A stretch of 64,000 bases of DNA from Primorskyibacter marinus (lineage in GTDB: Bacteria; Pseudomonadota; Alphaproteobacteria; Rhodobacterales; Rhodobacteraceae). The stretch's first letter is position 1. Each line of letters begins with the position of its first letter. This document shows, in pieces, positions 42,990 to 53,431 of this stretch. The translations under genes and the position numbers were made by a program. The stretch covers positions 62,001-126,000 of the forward strand of contig NZ_QJSD01000002.1 of assembly GCF_003313245.1 (NCBI RefSeq), read 5' to 3'. A model generated the notes under the pieces. That model was given only the letters and a program-made list of their open reading frames with translations, did no database searches and was not told the origin of the DNA.

Positions 42990-44534
42990 ATGGTACAGAT
43001 TAGCAGACGAAGCCTGCTGAAAACCGGTGCAGCCGCCAGCGTTCTTGCAGCGACGGGCCTGCCTTTGCGCGCCGAGGCCAAGCGCGGCGGAACGCTGCGT
43101 CTGGGACTTGCGGGTGCCAACACATCTGACACCTGGGACGGCCGGACGCATTCAGATACCTACATGATCATGTGTGCCTTCGGTGCCGTGTTTGATTGCA
43201 TGACCGAAGTGTCGGCCAGCGGTGAATTGATCGGCGAACTGGCCGAAAGCTGGGAAGCGTCGGCAGATGCAAAGACCTGGACGTTCAAGCTGCGTCAGGG
43301 CGTGACCTTCCACAACGGCAAGGCCTTTGGCGCAGATGACGTGATTGAATCGCTGAACATGCACACGGCAGAAGGGTCTAAATCAGCGGCCAAGCCGATT
43401 GTAGCGGCGATTTCGGAAATCAAGAAGGTCAGCGATCACGAGGTTGTCTTCACGCTTGAATCGGGCAATGCCGACTTCCCGTTCCTCTTGGCGGATTACC
43501 ACCTGCTGATGTACCCGGCGGGCCAGATCGACGAAGCCATTGCCAAAGGCATCGGGACCGGCATGTATAAGGTCGAAGCGTTCGATCCGGGCGTGCGGAC
43601 ATTGCTGAGCCGCGTTGACAGCCATTACAAGGACGGCAAGGCGGGATGGTTCGACCAGATCGAAGTTATTGCGATCAATGATGCGTCGGCCCGAATGAAC
43701 GCGCTGATGACGGGCCAGGTCGATGCCGTCAACCGTGTCGATTACAAGACCGAAGCGCTGCTGAAGGCAAATCCCAACGTCAACATCTTCGAGGTGACAG
43801 GCAACCGGCACTTCACCTTCCCGATGCTGACGGCGCTGGATCCGTTCAGCAATCTCAAGGTGCGGCAGGCGCTGAAACACGCGATCAACCGCGAAGAGAT
43901 GGTCCAGAAAATCCTGTTGGGTCACGGGTCTGTTGCGAATGACCACCCGATCGGTCCCGCAAATCAGTATTATGCAGCCGATCTGCCGCAGAACAGCTAT
44001 GATCCGGACAAGGCAAAGGCGCTGTTGAAAGAGGCGGGGCTTGAGGGGCTGAGCGTTGACTTGTCGGCCTCCAGCGCGGCATTTGCCGGTGCGGTTGACG
44101 CTGCACAGCTTTATCAGGCATCGGCCAAGGCCGCGGGCGTAAACATCAACGTGGTACAGGAGCCTGCGGATGGCTACTGGTCCAATGTCTGGCTGAAAAA
44201 ACCGTGGTGCGCGTCCTATTGGTCGGGTCGTGCGACCGAGGACTGGATGTTCTCATCGGCTTACGCGTCCGGCGCGCCGTGGAACGACACTGGCTGGGAA
44301 AATGCCCGTTTTCAGGAATTGCTTCTGACCGCACGGGCAGAGTTGGACAGCAGCAAGCGTCGCGACATGTATACCGAGATGCAGATGCTGTGTTCGACGA
44401 ATGGCGGCTCTGTCATTCCGATGTATGCCAACTATGTTGACGCACATTCCACCAAGTTGACGAATTCGGGAACGATCGGCAATTCCTTCCAGATGGACGG
44501 CAGCCGCTTTATCGAACGGTGGTGGTTCGCGTAA
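42990..44534 (+). CDS. Periplasmic solute-binding protein of the oligopeptide-type ABC importer (SBP_bac_5 family)
   Basis: A 514-residue binding protein with a twin-arginine signal ('SRRSLLKTGAAASVLAATGL', R6-R7) cleaved after about residue 28. Family-5 features follow: 'ELAESWEASADAKTWTFKLRQGVTFHNGKAF' as a region at about residues 80-110, 'RQALKHAINREEMVQKILLGHG' near 300 and 'YDPDKAKALLKEAGL'. Tat export suggests folding before secretion or a cofactor-bound ligand; peptides are the default guess, but opines, sugars or metal chelates are possible. It is the last gene of the importer operon. Confidence 0.93.
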   Translation: MVQISRRSLLKTGAAASVLAATGLPLRAEAKRGGTLRLGLAGANTSDTWDGRTHSDTYMIMCAFGAVFDCMTEVSASGELIGELAESWEASADAKTWTFKLRQGVTFHNGKAFGADDVIESLNMHTAEGSKSAAKPIVAAISEIKKVSDHEVVFTLESGNADFPFLLADYHLLMYPAGQIDEAIAKGIGTGMYKVEAFDPGVRTLLSRVDSHYKDGKAGWFDQIEVIAINDASARMNALMTGQVDAVNRVDYKTEALLKANPNVNIFEVTGNRHFTFPMLTALDPFSNLKVRQALKHAINREEMVQKILLGHGSVANDHPIGPANQYYAADLPQNSYDPDKAKALLKEAGLEGLSVDLSASSAAFAGAVDAAQLYQASAKAAGVNINVVQEPADGYWSNVWLKKPWCASYWSGRATEDWMFSSAYASGAPWNDTGWENARFQELLLTARAELDSSKRRDMYTEMQMLCSTNGGSVIPMYANYVDAHSTKLTNSGTIGNSFQMDGSRFIERWWFA

Positions 44535-44555
44535 TCTTCGTCATATCCAAACGAC

Positions 44556-44583
44556 AAAAGCCCCGCAATTTGCGGGGCTTTTT
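44556..44583 (+). terminator. Intrinsic terminator of the oligopeptide importer operon
   Basis: AAAAGCCCCGCA (44556-44567) and TGCGGGGCTTTT (44571-44582) form a 12-base perfect stem with loop ATT, running into T at 44583. The A-tract lets it work for the convergent hslU transcript as well. Confidence 0.92.
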
Positions 44584-44639
44584 ATTGGCGAGAGCGCGGA
44601 AATGGTCGCGCCCACAGGTCGGTCAGGATTTCCCGAGCG

Positions 44640-45947
44640 TCACAGGACGTAGCGGCTGAGGTCGGTGGATTTTGTCAACTCACCCAGATGCTTGTCTACA
44701 AACTCCGCGTCAACGGTGACATCACTTCCGGATTGATCGGGGGCGTCAAAGCTGAGATCTTCGAAAACGCGTTCCATCACCGTGTACAGACGCCGCGCGC
44801 CGATATTTTCAACCGATTGGTTCACGTCGGCGGCAATCTTGGCCAAGGCCGCGATGCCGTCCTCGGTAAAGGTCACTTTGACCTCTTCGGTGGCCATCAG
44901 GGCGGTGTATTGCAGGGTCAGCGCATTGTCCGTCTCGGTGAGGATCCGCACGAAATCCGCCTCTGTCAGCGCGCGCAGGTTCACGCGGATCGGCAAGCGG
45001 CCCTGAAGTTCCGGCAACAGGTCCGAGGGTTTGGCAATGTGAAACGCGCCGCTCGCGATAAACAGGATATGGTCGGTCTTCACCGGGCCATGTTTGGTGC
45101 TGACGGTCGTACCCTCAATTAGCGGCAACAGATCGCGCTGCACGCCTTCGCGGCTGACATCGCCGCCGCGCGCATCGCTGCGGGCACAAACCTTGTCAAT
45201 CTCGTCAAGGAACACGATGCCGTTCTGCTCTACCGCCTCGATCGCAGCGGTTTTTACGGTTTCGTCGTCCAAAAGCTTGTCCGCCTCTTCCGAGATCAGC
45301 GCCTCGTAGCTTTCGGCCACGGTCATGCGCTTGCGGGTCGTGCGGCCCTGAAATGCCTTTCCGAACAGATCGCCCAGATTCATCATGCCCATATTCGCAC
45401 CCGGCTGTCCGGGAATGTCGAATGTCGGCATCGGGTTGGAGGTGTCGGCCAGGTCCAGTTCAATCTCCGTGCTGTCCAACTCTCCGGCCTTCAACTTCTT
45501 GCGGAACATCTCGCGCGTGCCTGCGCGGGCATCCTCGCCGGCGATGGCGGTGATGACGCGTTCCTCTGCGGCATGGTGCGCTGCGGATTTCACGTCCTCA
45601 CGCATGTATTCGCGGGTCATGACGATGGCGGCATCGACAAGGTCACGCACGATCTGTTCCACATCGCGACCGACATAGCCGACTTCGGTGAATTTCGTGG
45701 CTTCCACCTTGATGAAGGGTGCGCGGGCAAGCTTGGCCAGACGGCGGCTGATCTCGGTCTTGCCGACACCTGTCGGGCCGATCATCAGAATGTTCTTGGG
45801 GTAAACCTCGTCGCGCAGATCATCTGCCAGTTGCTTGCGGCGCCAGCGGTTGCGCAGGGCAACGGCGACAGCACGTTTGGCATCTTTCTGGCCGATAATG
45901 AACCGGTCAAGCTCTGATACGATCTCGCGGGGGGTCAGGTCAGTCAT
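44640..45947 (-). CDS. hslU: ATP-dependent protease ATPase subunit HslU
   Basis: A 435-residue AAA+ unfoldase. '[37 protein letters not shown]' is the typical start (quoted as residues 1-37). Walker A is '[17 protein letters not shown]' (about residue 53) and Walker B '[10 protein letters not shown]' (about 244). The pore motif 'EVGYVGRDV' and a C-terminal tail ending 'DLSRYVL', which docks into HslV, are present. It is encoded 62 bases downstream of hslV, the usual order for the HslVU two-component proteasome-like protease. Confidence 0.96.
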   Translation of the reverse strand: MTDLTPREIVSELDRFIIGQKDAKRAVAVALRNRWRRKQLADDLRDEVYPKNILMIGPTGVGKTEISRRLAKLARAPFIKVEATKFTEVGYVGRDVEQIVRDLVDAAIVMTREYMREDVKSAAHHAAEERVITAIAGEDARAGTREMFRKKLKAGELDSTEIELDLADTSNPMPTFDIPGQPGANMGMMNLGDLFGKAFQGRTTRKRMTVAESYEALISEEADKLLDDETVKTAAIEAVEQNGIVFLDEIDKVCARSDARGGDVSREGVQRDLLPLIEGTTVSTKHGPVKTDHILFIASGAFHIAKPSDLLPELQGRLPIRVNLRALTEADFVRILTETDNALTLQYTALMATEEVKVTFTEDGIAALAKIAADVNQSVENIGARRLYTVMERVFEDLSFDAPDQSGSDVTVDAEFVDKHLGELTKSTDLSRYVL

Positions 45948-46009
45948 AGCGGGTCCTTATGCAACGGTCACGTCGGGCGCACATCTTGAGGAAAAAGTTG
46001 GCAAGCCAC

Positions 46010-46579
46010 TCAGGAGGCGTCGTTGCCGTCGATGGTTTCGACCGTGAGGTTTCCATTGGTGTAGACGCAAATATCCGCAGCAATGGCCATTGCCCGGCGC
46101 GCAATACTTTCAGCGTCAAGTTCGGTATCCATCAGCGCCCGGCCAGCGGCGAGCGCGTAATTGCCGCCAGAGCCGATCGCCGTGACATCATGTTCGGGCT
46201 CCAGCACGTCGCCCGCGCCGGTGATCACATACAGATCCGTGCCGTCGGTGACGATCAGCATCGCTTCGAGTTTTTGCAGGTATTTGTCGGTGCGCCAATC
46301 CTTGGCAAGTTCGACACTGGCGCGCTGAAGCTGGCCGGGCGTTGCCTCAAGTTTGGTTTCCAGTCGTTCCAGCAGCGTAAAGGCGTCGGCGGTGGATCCG
46401 GCAAAGCCGGCAACCACATCGTAGCCGCCCGGCGAAATCCGGCGCACCTTGCGGGCGGTGCCCTTGATCACTGTCTGGCCCAGGCTGACCTGTCCGTCGC
46501 CTGCAATCACCACGCGGCCGCCTTTGCGCACACCGATAATTGTGGTGCCGTGCCAACCGGGAAAGTCGTTTTCTGCCAT
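46010..46579 (-). CDS. hslV: ATP-dependent protease proteolytic subunit HslV
   Basis: A 189-residue Ntn-hydrolase protease. The predicted N-terminal nucleophile is T12 in '[12 protein letters not shown]', so an 11-residue propeptide would be removed; enteric HslV has only the initiator methionine. '[26 protein letters not shown]' is given as a region with the catalytic lysine near residues 27-50, and '[14 protein letters not shown]' is the C-terminal motif. It is upstream of hslU and preceded by a heat-shock-like promoter and an AGGAAACGGAGG leader. Confidence 0.95.
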   Translation of the reverse strand: MAENDFPGWHGTTIIGVRKGGRVVIAGDGQVSLGQTVIKGTARKVRRISPGGYDVVAGFAGSTADAFTLLERLETKLEATPGQLQRASVELAKDWRTDKYLQKLEAMLIVTDGTDLYVITGAGDVLEPEHDVTAIGSGGNYALAAGRALMDTELDAESIARRAMAIAADICVYTNGNLTVETIDGNDAS

Positions 46580-46606
46580 GTGGTGCCTCCGTTTCCTTCC
46601 CGGCGT

Positions 46607-46635
46607 ATATGGCGGGCGGGGTGGCGGGGTGCAAG
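46607..46635 (-). promoter_or_regulatory. Candidate sigma-32-type heat-shock promoter for hslVU
   Basis: On the minus strand CTTGCAC (46635-46629) lies 14 bases before CGCCATAT (46614-46607), close to the RpoH consensus CTTGAAA-N13-15-CCCCATNT. A start near 46600 would leave a leader of about 20 bases before ATG 46579. HslVU is a classical heat-shock protease, so the position and biology agree. Confidence 0.55.
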
Positions 46636-46669
46636 GGCAGGCGCGTTTGCGCAGCTTGCAACCCCCAGC

Positions 46670-46697
46670 AAAAAGGGCACCGCGAGGGGTGCCCTTT
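46670..46697 (-). terminator. Intrinsic terminator after trxA
   Basis: On the minus strand AAAGGGCACC and GGTGCCCTTT pair over ten bases around a six-base loop, ending in five T (complement of 46670-46674). It ends the transcript leaving trxA and separates it from hslVU. Confidence 0.85.
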
Positions 46698-46722
46698 CGA
46701 TGTCTGTGGGTCGGACCGGCGC

Positions 46723-47043
46723 TTAGATCGATTCCTTGATCCAGCTTTCCAGCGCAGCTTTCGGCGCGGCACCTGCGCGGTTGGACACCACCTGACCGTC
46801 CTTGAAAATGAACAGCGCAGGGATGCCGCGCACGCCCATCGCTGCTGCGGAATTGGGGTTCTGGTCGACATCGACCTTGGCCACCTTGATCTGTCCATCC
46901 ATCTCGGCGGACAGCTCTTCAAGGGCCGGGCCGATCTGCTTGCAAGGACCGCACCATTCGGCCCAGAAATCGACCACAACGGGGATATTGGAATTTTTCA
47001 CTTCGGCGTCGAACGTGTCGTCGGTCACTGCCACGGTAGCCAT
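46723..47043 (-). CDS. trxA: Thioredoxin
   Basis: A 106-residue classical thioredoxin. The active site is C31-G-P-C34 in '[10 protein letters not shown]', and the cis-proline is in 'RGIPALFIF'. It donates electrons to ribonucleotide reductase, MsrA and others in the cytoplasm. ATG 47043 follows TTTAGGAG; the longer frame toward addA lacks homology. It stands 71 bases downstream of addA with its own terminator after it, so it is either the last gene of the operon or has its own promoter in the gap. Confidence 0.95.
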   Translation of the reverse strand: MATVAVTDDTFDAEVKNSNIPVVVDFWAEWCGPCKQIGPALEELSAEMDGQIKVAKVDVDQNPNSAAAMGVRGIPALFIFKDGQVVSNRAGAAPKAALESWIKESI

Positions 47044-47114
47044 TGGGGTTCTCCTAAAGAGATTCGAGGGGGGTTCATCTTGGGCATGAAACCTAGGAAG
47101 CCCGGCGCACGCCG

Positions 47115-50100
47115 TCAAGATGTGGCGGTCATGGACAGGGCGACACTCACCATATCGTTAGGTAACGCCATGTAGTGGGGCACCGCCGTCCATAATATGC
47201 CGGTTTCAATCTGGTGGTTGGGGTAGATCTCTTCAAGGGCTGCCGCGTAGGCACCCATCTGTCGTAGCAGGCCATCGGGGCAGTTTTCCGGGCTGTCGGG
47301 AACGGTGCGGTTGGTCTTGAAATCCACGGCGGTGATCTTTTGCGGGGTGATAATCAGCCTGTCGATGACTCCGTGGATGCGCCGACCGCCAAGCGCGTGC
47401 AGGGTTGCGGTGATCGGCACTTCGGCAAGCGTGCCCTCGCCGAAAAAATGCGCCAGTTCGGGGGTGTCCAGCAGGTACAGCGCCTCTTGCACCAGCCGAC
47501 TGCGCTGTTCGGGCAAGAGAACCTCACCGGTGCGCGCCAGCAACCTGTCGGCGCGGGCAGCACGAAGATCCCTAGCCACGACCGGCAGGTGTTCCAGCAA
47601 CAAATGCAAGGCGGACCCCAGCGCCTTGGCCGTTTCCTCGTCCAGCCCAGCCTCACCGGGCAGCGCCTTGGCACCGCCCAGATCAGACGGGCTAAGGGTT
47701 TCGGCGGGGGGGGTGACCAGCGGGGCCGGCTGGGACATGAATGAAGGCAGTGCCGCCGTTTCACTGACGGCGGGTGCCGGCGAAATCGGCGGAGGGCTTT
47801 CCCAATCGCCGGTCTGCATGCGCAATCCCGGTCCGGAGCCCAGTTCGCCAAAATCAAACCCGTGCGGGTCTGCGCCTGCATTCTCCATGCCGACGCGCAC
47901 CCGGTCATGCCACGCTTCGCCATCCTTGCCCAATGCGCCGGCCGCAGCGACGATCAGCCACTTTTCGGCACGGGTCATGGCGACATACAGCAACCGGTCG
48001 CGTTCGTTGCGTTGCGCGGCGCGCTCTGCCTCCTGCGCTTCGGATTGCACGGCCGGGCTTTGTGCCGCAATCGCGGGCCAGATCACCGTATCGGCACATT
48101 TCAGCAAGCCTCGGGATGCTTTCTGGATACGCTGGCCGCTATCGGGCAGCATCACTATGGGGGCTTCCAGCCCTTTTGCGCCATGCACGGTCATCACCCG
48201 GATGCGTTTGCCCGCGCTGTCGGCCTGCCGCTTGATGACGAAATCGTCGGTCTGCATCCATTGCAGGAACCCGGTCAGGCTGGGAATATCCGACTGCTCA
48301 TAGCCAAGCGCCTGGGACAGCAGCGCGTTGATACCATCCTCGGCCTCTTCCCCCAGCCGGGCCAAAAGTTTGCGGCGGCCGTCATGCCGGGTCAGGATAC
48401 GTTCGATAAGGTCGTAGGGCCGCAGGAAATCGGTCTTGCCCATAAGGTCGTTCAGAACGGTCCAGACCTGCGGGAATTCATCACGGCGCTTGCGCAATGC
48501 GGCCCACAGAAACGGGCCGTCGCGACGATGCGCCAGATCAAAGACCTGCTGTTCCGTCCAGCCGAACAGCGGGGATTTCAGCGCCTCTGCAAGCGATAGG
48601 CTGTCCTCGGGCGTTGCCAGAACCTTGAGCACGGCCGCCAGATCGCGCACCGCCAATTCCGCCCCGACCTTGAGCCTGTCGGCACCGGCAATCGGCAGAC
48701 CGCCGGCCTTGCAGGCGCGGATGATCTCCTGGAACAACGGCCCGCGCCGCTGCACAAGGATCAGAAAGTCGCCGGCATGGATCTGGCGCGTCTGATATTG
48801 CCCGGTATTGCCGATTTCTTCCGCGATGGGCTGGCCGATCTGGTCACGGATGAAGCCGGCAATGCGCCCTGCCAGCGTTACGGTGTGGTGCCGCGTGCCG
48901 GGACGGTCCAGCGGTTCATACCAAGGCGTTTCGTCCTTTTCGCTGTTGCGTTCGACCACCGGCCACAAATCCACCCGCCCTGGCATGTTGGACTTGAACG
49001 CGCGGTGCGCGGCCTCTTCGTCAAAGCCTGCGTCGTTGCGAGTTTCGAAGGTTTTGTCCACCAACTCAAGCACCGGGGTGGCGGAGCGGAAAGAGTATTG
49101 CAGGGTCAGGTTTTGCAGCGGCGTGGGCGACGTGGCAAGGCGCTCTTCGAACTCGTCGCGCATCCGGTCGAATTCGCGCGGGTCAGCGCCCTGGAACGAA
49201 TAGATGGATTGCTTGCGATCGCCCACCACGAAAACGGTGCGGATGTGATCCGACCGCGCGCTGACGCCTGCGGTAAATTCCTGTGCCAATCGTTCGATGA
49301 TCTGCCACTGCACCGGGCTGGTATCCTGCGCCTCATCGACAAGGATATGGTCGATGCCGCCATCCAGCTTGTACAGCACCCATGCCGCTACTTTCGGGTC
49401 GTTCAGAAGGGCACGGGCCTTGAAGATCAGATCGTCAAAGTCGAGCCAGCCCTTGCGTTGTTTTGCAGCGTCGAATTTGGGCAGGAACAGTGCCGCAAAC
49501 CGGTGCAATGCATGCGTTTTTTCCGCTGCGAGCAGGGCAAGACGTTCTTCGCGGGCGCTTTCGACCCGGCGCATCAGATCCTCCAGCCAGGGCATCAGAT
49601 GAGGGATGGATTTTTGCAGCCCCTTGGTCGGAAAGGTGCCGATCTTTGCCGTGAAGGGTTCTTTGGCTGTGGCACCGGTCAGGAACGCCGATTCCAGTGC
49701 CGGCAATGCGTCAAATTCCGGACGGTCGATCGCGGCAAGCGGCCCGACGGCCCGAAGATCCTGCGGGCCGCTGCCCCGGAGTGCAGGCACCAGTTCCGCC
49801 AGCAATTCCACCTCGCCGCCCAGAAAAACCGTTTGCGCGATACTACTGCGCGACGTTTCGGGAACAAGACCGTAAAGCGCCTTGATCTCGGGTTCGGCAA
49901 GTGGGTGCGACAAGGCCGTTCGGTGCTGCAAAATGTCCTTTGTCAGACTTTCCAGATCATCATCGGAGGAAAAATGCCAGGCGGCGGCGGTGACTTCGGC
50001 AGGATGAGAAAGCGCCAGCGCATCGACCACTTCGGCCTGAAGCAGGACGGCGGCGCGATCCTCCATTTCCTTGAATTGCGGGCTGATGCCGGCCTCCAGC

Positions 50101-50504
50101 GGGAACCGCCGCAAAAGCGCCGCGCAGAAGGAATGAATGGTCTGGATGCGCAACCCACCCGGCGTTTCGATCGCGCGGGCAAACAAGGTCCGCGCCTGTT
50201 GCAGAAACTCTTCGTCCAGCGCGGATTCGACGCCAAGCTGGTCCAGTTCGGAACTTAGCGCCGCATCGTCCAGCATCGCCCATTCACCCAGCCGCCGAAA
50301 CAGCCGGTTCTGCATCTCGCTTGCGGCCGCTTTGGTGTAGGTCAGGCACAGAATATGCGAGGGCGACACTTTGTTGAGCAGCAACCGTGCTACACGGTCG
50401 GTCAGCACGCGGGTCTTGCCCGACCCTGCATTGGCCGAAAGCCAGGTGGATTGCGAAGGATGCGCGGCGCGGACCTGCGCCTCTGTCGCGTCGTCCCGGA
50501 TCAT
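47115..50504 (-). CDS. addA: Double-strand break repair helicase-nuclease AddA
   Basis: A 1129-residue UvrD-type helicase with C-terminal nuclease. Walker A is '[11 protein letters not shown]' (residues 25-35), followed by '[13 protein letters not shown]'. '[15 protein letters not shown]' is motif II, '[17 protein letters not shown]' motif III, and '[17 protein letters not shown]' motif V. The RecB-like nuclease is marked by 'AVDFKTNR' near residue 1065. With AddB it resects broken DNA ends before RecA loading. The start overlaps the addB stop by 4 bases. The alphaproteobacterial AddAB type replaces RecBCD. Confidence 0.95.
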   Translation of the reverse strand: MIRDDATEAQVRAAHPSQSTWLSANAGSGKTRVLTDRVARLLLNKVSPSHILCLTYTKAAASEMQNRLFRRLGEWAMLDDAALSSELDQLGVESALDEEFLQQARTLFARAIETPGGLRIQTIHSFCAALLRRFPLEAGISPQFKEMEDRAAVLLQAEVVDALALSHPAEVTAAAWHFSSDDDLESLTKDILQHRTALSHPLAEPEIKALYGLVPETSRSSIAQTVFLGGEVELLAELVPALRGSGPQDLRAVGPLAAIDRPEFDALPALESAFLTGATAKEPFTAKIGTFPTKGLQKSIPHLMPWLEDLMRRVESAREERLALLAAEKTHALHRFAALFLPKFDAAKQRKGWLDFDDLIFKARALLNDPKVAAWVLYKLDGGIDHILVDEAQDTSPVQWQIIERLAQEFTAGVSARSDHIRTVFVVGDRKQSIYSFQGADPREFDRMRDEFEERLATSPTPLQNLTLQYSFRSATPVLELVDKTFETRNDAGFDEEAAHRAFKSNMPGRVDLWPVVERNSEKDETPWYEPLDRPGTRHHTVTLAGRIAGFIRDQIGQPIAEEIGNTGQYQTRQIHAGDFLILVQRRGPLFQEIIRACKAGGLPIAGADRLKVGAELAVRDLAAVLKVLATPEDSLSLAEALKSPLFGWTEQQVFDLAHRRDGPFLWAALRKRRDEFPQVWTVLNDLMGKTDFLRPYDLIERILTRHDGRRKLLARLGEEAEDGINALLSQALGYEQSDIPSLTGFLQWMQTDDFVIKRQADSAGKRIRVMTVHGAKGLEAPIVMLPDSGQRIQKASRGLLKCADTVIWPAIAAQSPAVQSEAQEAERAAQRNERDRLLYVAMTRAEKWLIVAAAGALGKDGEAWHDRVRVGMENAGADPHGFDFGELGSGPGLRMQTGDWESPPPISPAPAVSETAALPSFMSQPAPLVTPPAETLSPSDLGGAKALPGEAGLDEETAKALGSALHLLLEHLPVVARDLRAARADRLLARTGEVLLPEQRSRLVQEALYLLDTPELAHFFGEGTLAEVPITATLHALGGRRIHGVIDRLIITPQKITAVDFKTNRTVPDSPENCPDGLLRQMGAYAAALEEIYPNHQIETGILWTAVPHYMALPNDMVSVALSMTATS

Positions 50505-53431
50505 TCCAGCACCTCGCGGGCGGCATCATCCGCGCCGTCCCATTCGCCAAACCGCGAAAGCTGATCATAGTTTGAAACGTGCTTGTCCTCCTGCATCGCG
50601 CGGCGGGCGGTAAATCCTTGCTCGGCCTGCTGATATGCGGCGATAAGCGCGGTGAACTCCTCCCAAATCTTTTCGGGCGGTTCCTTGTCCAGTGGGGCGG
50701 GAACCTCTTTGGGTGGGGCGGTCAGCCCGATATAAAGCGCCTGCGCGACCTCTGCGGCGGGCAGGCCCTCGAACGCGCCCTGAGTGGCCATCGCGGCCTC
50801 CAGCAGCAGTTGTTTGTCGAATTTCGCCTGTTCAGACGGGCTGGGCGGCGTGCCGGTCTTATAGTCGAAAATGTGCAATCTTCCCTCATCGTCGCGATCA
50901 ATGCGGTCGGCCATGGCCGTCAGGGTGAACCCCAGCATCGGGATCTCTGCCCGCGCACGCGTCTCATGCGCGACCGGCGTTGCGGCACCTTGCCTGAGTG
51001 CCTCATTCGACACGAAACCACCTGCGGCCTTGTCAAGCCGCGCCTGCCAGATCCGTCTGGTCGAGGGCCAGGGCACATCGCCATCCAGCCTTTCGCGCGC
51101 AATGGCGGACAGGTGCTGCGGGGTCAGCAGCGACGGGTTCGCGGTGACGTCGCGCACAAAATGTTCGATCACGCTGTGTAACAGGATGCCGCGCAGCAAA
51201 GCATCCGGCGCGCGCTGCAAAGGATCAAGCGGTCGCAGCCGCAAGACATGACGGGCATAGATCGCATAAGGATCGCGGATAAGCCGTTTGATCTCGGTGA
51301 CGGAGAGCTGTTTCGGGCGCGCCTCAACCGGAGGGCAGGGCGACGGGCGCAGGGCCGGGGCAACGGGTTCGGTCGCCTCCAATGCGCGCGCATGGGCCAG
51401 CCATTCTGCGCCACGGCCCTGCATTTGGCGCAGCGCTTTTGGCCCGTTGCGGCCCGGCAGGCCGTTCATCAGGTTGGTCAGTCGGTTCAGCCATCGACCG
51501 GCCACCGTTTCGGCGTCATCCGATCGCAAGGAGCGGGTCATCCAGACCTCGGGTGCGGCAACAGCCTGCTGGAAATCATGCGCGGCAAGGCCGATCCGCC
51601 TTTCGGGCAGCAACAGTCCCGCATCATGCCGCATCTTGCGGTTCAGCCACGGATCAGCGCCGGGCAGTTCCGGCCAACTGCCTTCGTTCAGCCCGCCAAG
51701 GATCATCAGATCCGCGCCTTGCACCCGCGCCTCCAGCGTGCCCCAGATCAGGATATGCGGATGCGGCGCATCCCGATCGCGCAACGGTTCCGCCGAAACC
51801 AGCACGCCGGAAACAAGCGAGTCGTAATCGGCCGCGTCCATCTCGCCGCCATGGGTCGCCTCGGCGGCGATCTGCTGCATCGCGGCTTTTGCAGAACGGC
51901 CGGCCGCCTGATCCCACAGGATGCCGCTGCCGGTGACGTTCGGCCCGGCACAGATCGCCTCGGCCCGCGCGAGATGGGTGTCTGCCCAGTCCGACAGGGG
52001 GCGCTTACCCTTTAGTGGATCGACCATGAAGCAGGCAGCCATCCAGCCAAGCCATTCCGCAGCGTCCTGTTTGTCTGCCCAACCCTGCAATGCCTCGACC
52101 GTCGGGAAAGGGATGCCCTGCCGACGGATGTAAAGCTCCAGCTCGCGGGTCAGGATCAGGTGCCGATTGCGGTCCTGCCCGCTATGGGTCAGCGGATGTT
52201 TCAGAAGTGTCAAAAGAGTTTCGGCGGTGCAGGGACGCTGAAAAAGGTCCAGCACATGCCGCAGGAAGCGGCCCGGCGGGGTCAGTTGCAAAGGCGTGCC
52301 CGCGCTGTCATCCGGCACGATGTCCCAGCGATCCAAGGCCGAAGTCACTTGACGGGTCAGCATCCGATCCGGCGTGATCAGTGCTGCGGTTTGACCGTCC
52401 TCTGCTGCCCTTCGCAGACGCATGGCGATGGCCAGCGCCTCATCGCGGCGGGTTGGTGCCTCCAGCAAGGTCACATCTTTGGTGGCGACCGTAAGATCCG
52501 GCAGGTTCGGCCCGTCCGTCAGCCATTGATCGGTGACCGGCGCAGGCCGCAGCGCAAGCGATACCAGACGATTTCGGTCCGTTGAGGGGGGCGGCGTGTC
52601 CGACCAGGGCTGCACTTGCGCGGGGTGCAGCTCCATCTGCTGCATCAACCGGGCGAAGCGATATTGGGGGTGATCCTCGCTGGTCAGCCCGTCGGTCAGC
52701 GCGTCCCAGACATGATCCGGCGTGTCATAGTCGAAGCCCGGCAGAACCACCGCGCCTTGCGGGAGCCGCGCCACGGCCCGCATCAACAGTGCCGTGGTGC
52801 CACGCGACCCGGTGGAGCCTGCAAGGATCACCGGATGATCGGGCGGCGACAGTTCCCAATCGCGGATCAGCCGAAGCGTTGCCAGCCGTTGCCAGGCCGC
52901 AGTGTCTGGCGACTCTGCATCCTCGTCGAAATAGGCTTGCACGATGCTGATAAAGCTTTGCGCGCGCTCCCAATGGCCGCTGAGATCAGACACATCCAGC
53001 GCGGAGATGGCGGATGGTGGCACGCCCTCGCCCTGCATCTCATCCATCAGCGCGGCAAGGCTGTCGGCAAGGTCGAACAGGGCCGTGCGCGGCGCAAGAT
53101 CGGGTTGCTGGTCCAGCAGTCGGGCGATGAGTTGCGACAGCTCCAGCCTGCGCCGCAGGGCGGGCACTGGATCGGGCAGGTCGGGCATGTCCGCGGCGCT
53201 TGCCAGCGATGTCAGAAGACGCACGCGCGGCAAAAGCCGTGGGGGACCAGCATCAAAAATATCCCGGATCCGGCGGGACATGCGGCGGGTGTTTACGATC
53301 AGCTCGACCTGCGCCCAAGCCTCTGGCGGGGCATCAGCCATCCGCGTGCTCAGCCCGTCGATCAGGGCCGCCGGGAAGTCCACGCCGGGCGCAAGGCCAA
53401 AGAGACGTGGGGCAGGTGTGTCGCTAAACAT
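50501..53431 (-). CDS. addB: Double-strand break repair protein AddB
   Basis: A 976-residue partner of AddA. The inactive helicase half begins with 'FSDTPAPRLFGLAPGVDFPAAL'; around residue 215 a P-loop-like 'LAGSTGSRGTTALLM' appears in the place of Walker A. The C-terminal nuclease carries 'IFDYKTGTPPS' near residue 870, with the D-X-K of the RecB family, and a Q-rich helix after it. ATG 53431 overlaps the murU stop by 8 bases; earlier in-frame codons lack homology. Alphaproteobacterial AddB is divergent from the Firmicute one. Confidence 0.92.
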   Translation of the reverse strand: MFSDTPAPRLFGLAPGVDFPAALIDGLSTRMADAPPEAWAQVELIVNTRRMSRRIRDIFDAGPPRLLPRVRLLTSLASAADMPDLPDPVPALRRRLELSQLIARLLDQQPDLAPRTALFDLADSLAALMDEMQGEGVPPSAISALDVSDLSGHWERAQSFISIVQAYFDEDAESPDTAAWQRLATLRLIRDWELSPPDHPVILAGSTGSRGTTALLMRAVARLPQGAVVLPGFDYDTPDHVWDALTDGLTSEDHPQYRFARLMQQMELHPAQVQPWSDTPPPSTDRNRLVSLALRPAPVTDQWLTDGPNLPDLTVATKDVTLLEAPTRRDEALAIAMRLRRAAEDGQTAALITPDRMLTRQVTSALDRWDIVPDDSAGTPLQLTPPGRFLRHVLDLFQRPCTAETLLTLLKHPLTHSGQDRNRHLILTRELELYIRRQGIPFPTVEALQGWADKQDAAEWLGWMAACFMVDPLKGKRPLSDWADTHLARAEAICAGPNVTGSGILWDQAAGRSAKAAMQQIAAEATHGGEMDAADYDSLVSGVLVSAEPLRDRDAPHPHILIWGTLEARVQGADLMILGGLNEGSWPELPGADPWLNRKMRHDAGLLLPERRIGLAAHDFQQAVAAPEVWMTRSLRSDDAETVAGRWLNRLTNLMNGLPGRNGPKALRQMQGRGAEWLAHARALEATEPVAPALRPSPCPPVEARPKQLSVTEIKRLIRDPYAIYARHVLRLRPLDPLQRAPDALLRGILLHSVIEHFVRDVTANPSLLTPQHLSAIARERLDGDVPWPSTRRIWQARLDKAAGGFVSNEALRQGAATPVAHETRARAEIPMLGFTLTAMADRIDRDDEGRLHIFDYKTGTPPSPSEQAKFDKQLLLEAAMATQGAFEGLPAAEVAQALYIGLTAPPKEVPAPLDKEPPEKIWEEFTALIAAYQQAEQGFTARRAMQEDKHVSNYDQLSRFGEWDGADDAAREVLE

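Noticed and set aside
47305-50258. Long plus-strand open frames over addA
   Set aside because: They are low-complexity shadows of addA, whose helicase and nuclease motifs are unambiguous.
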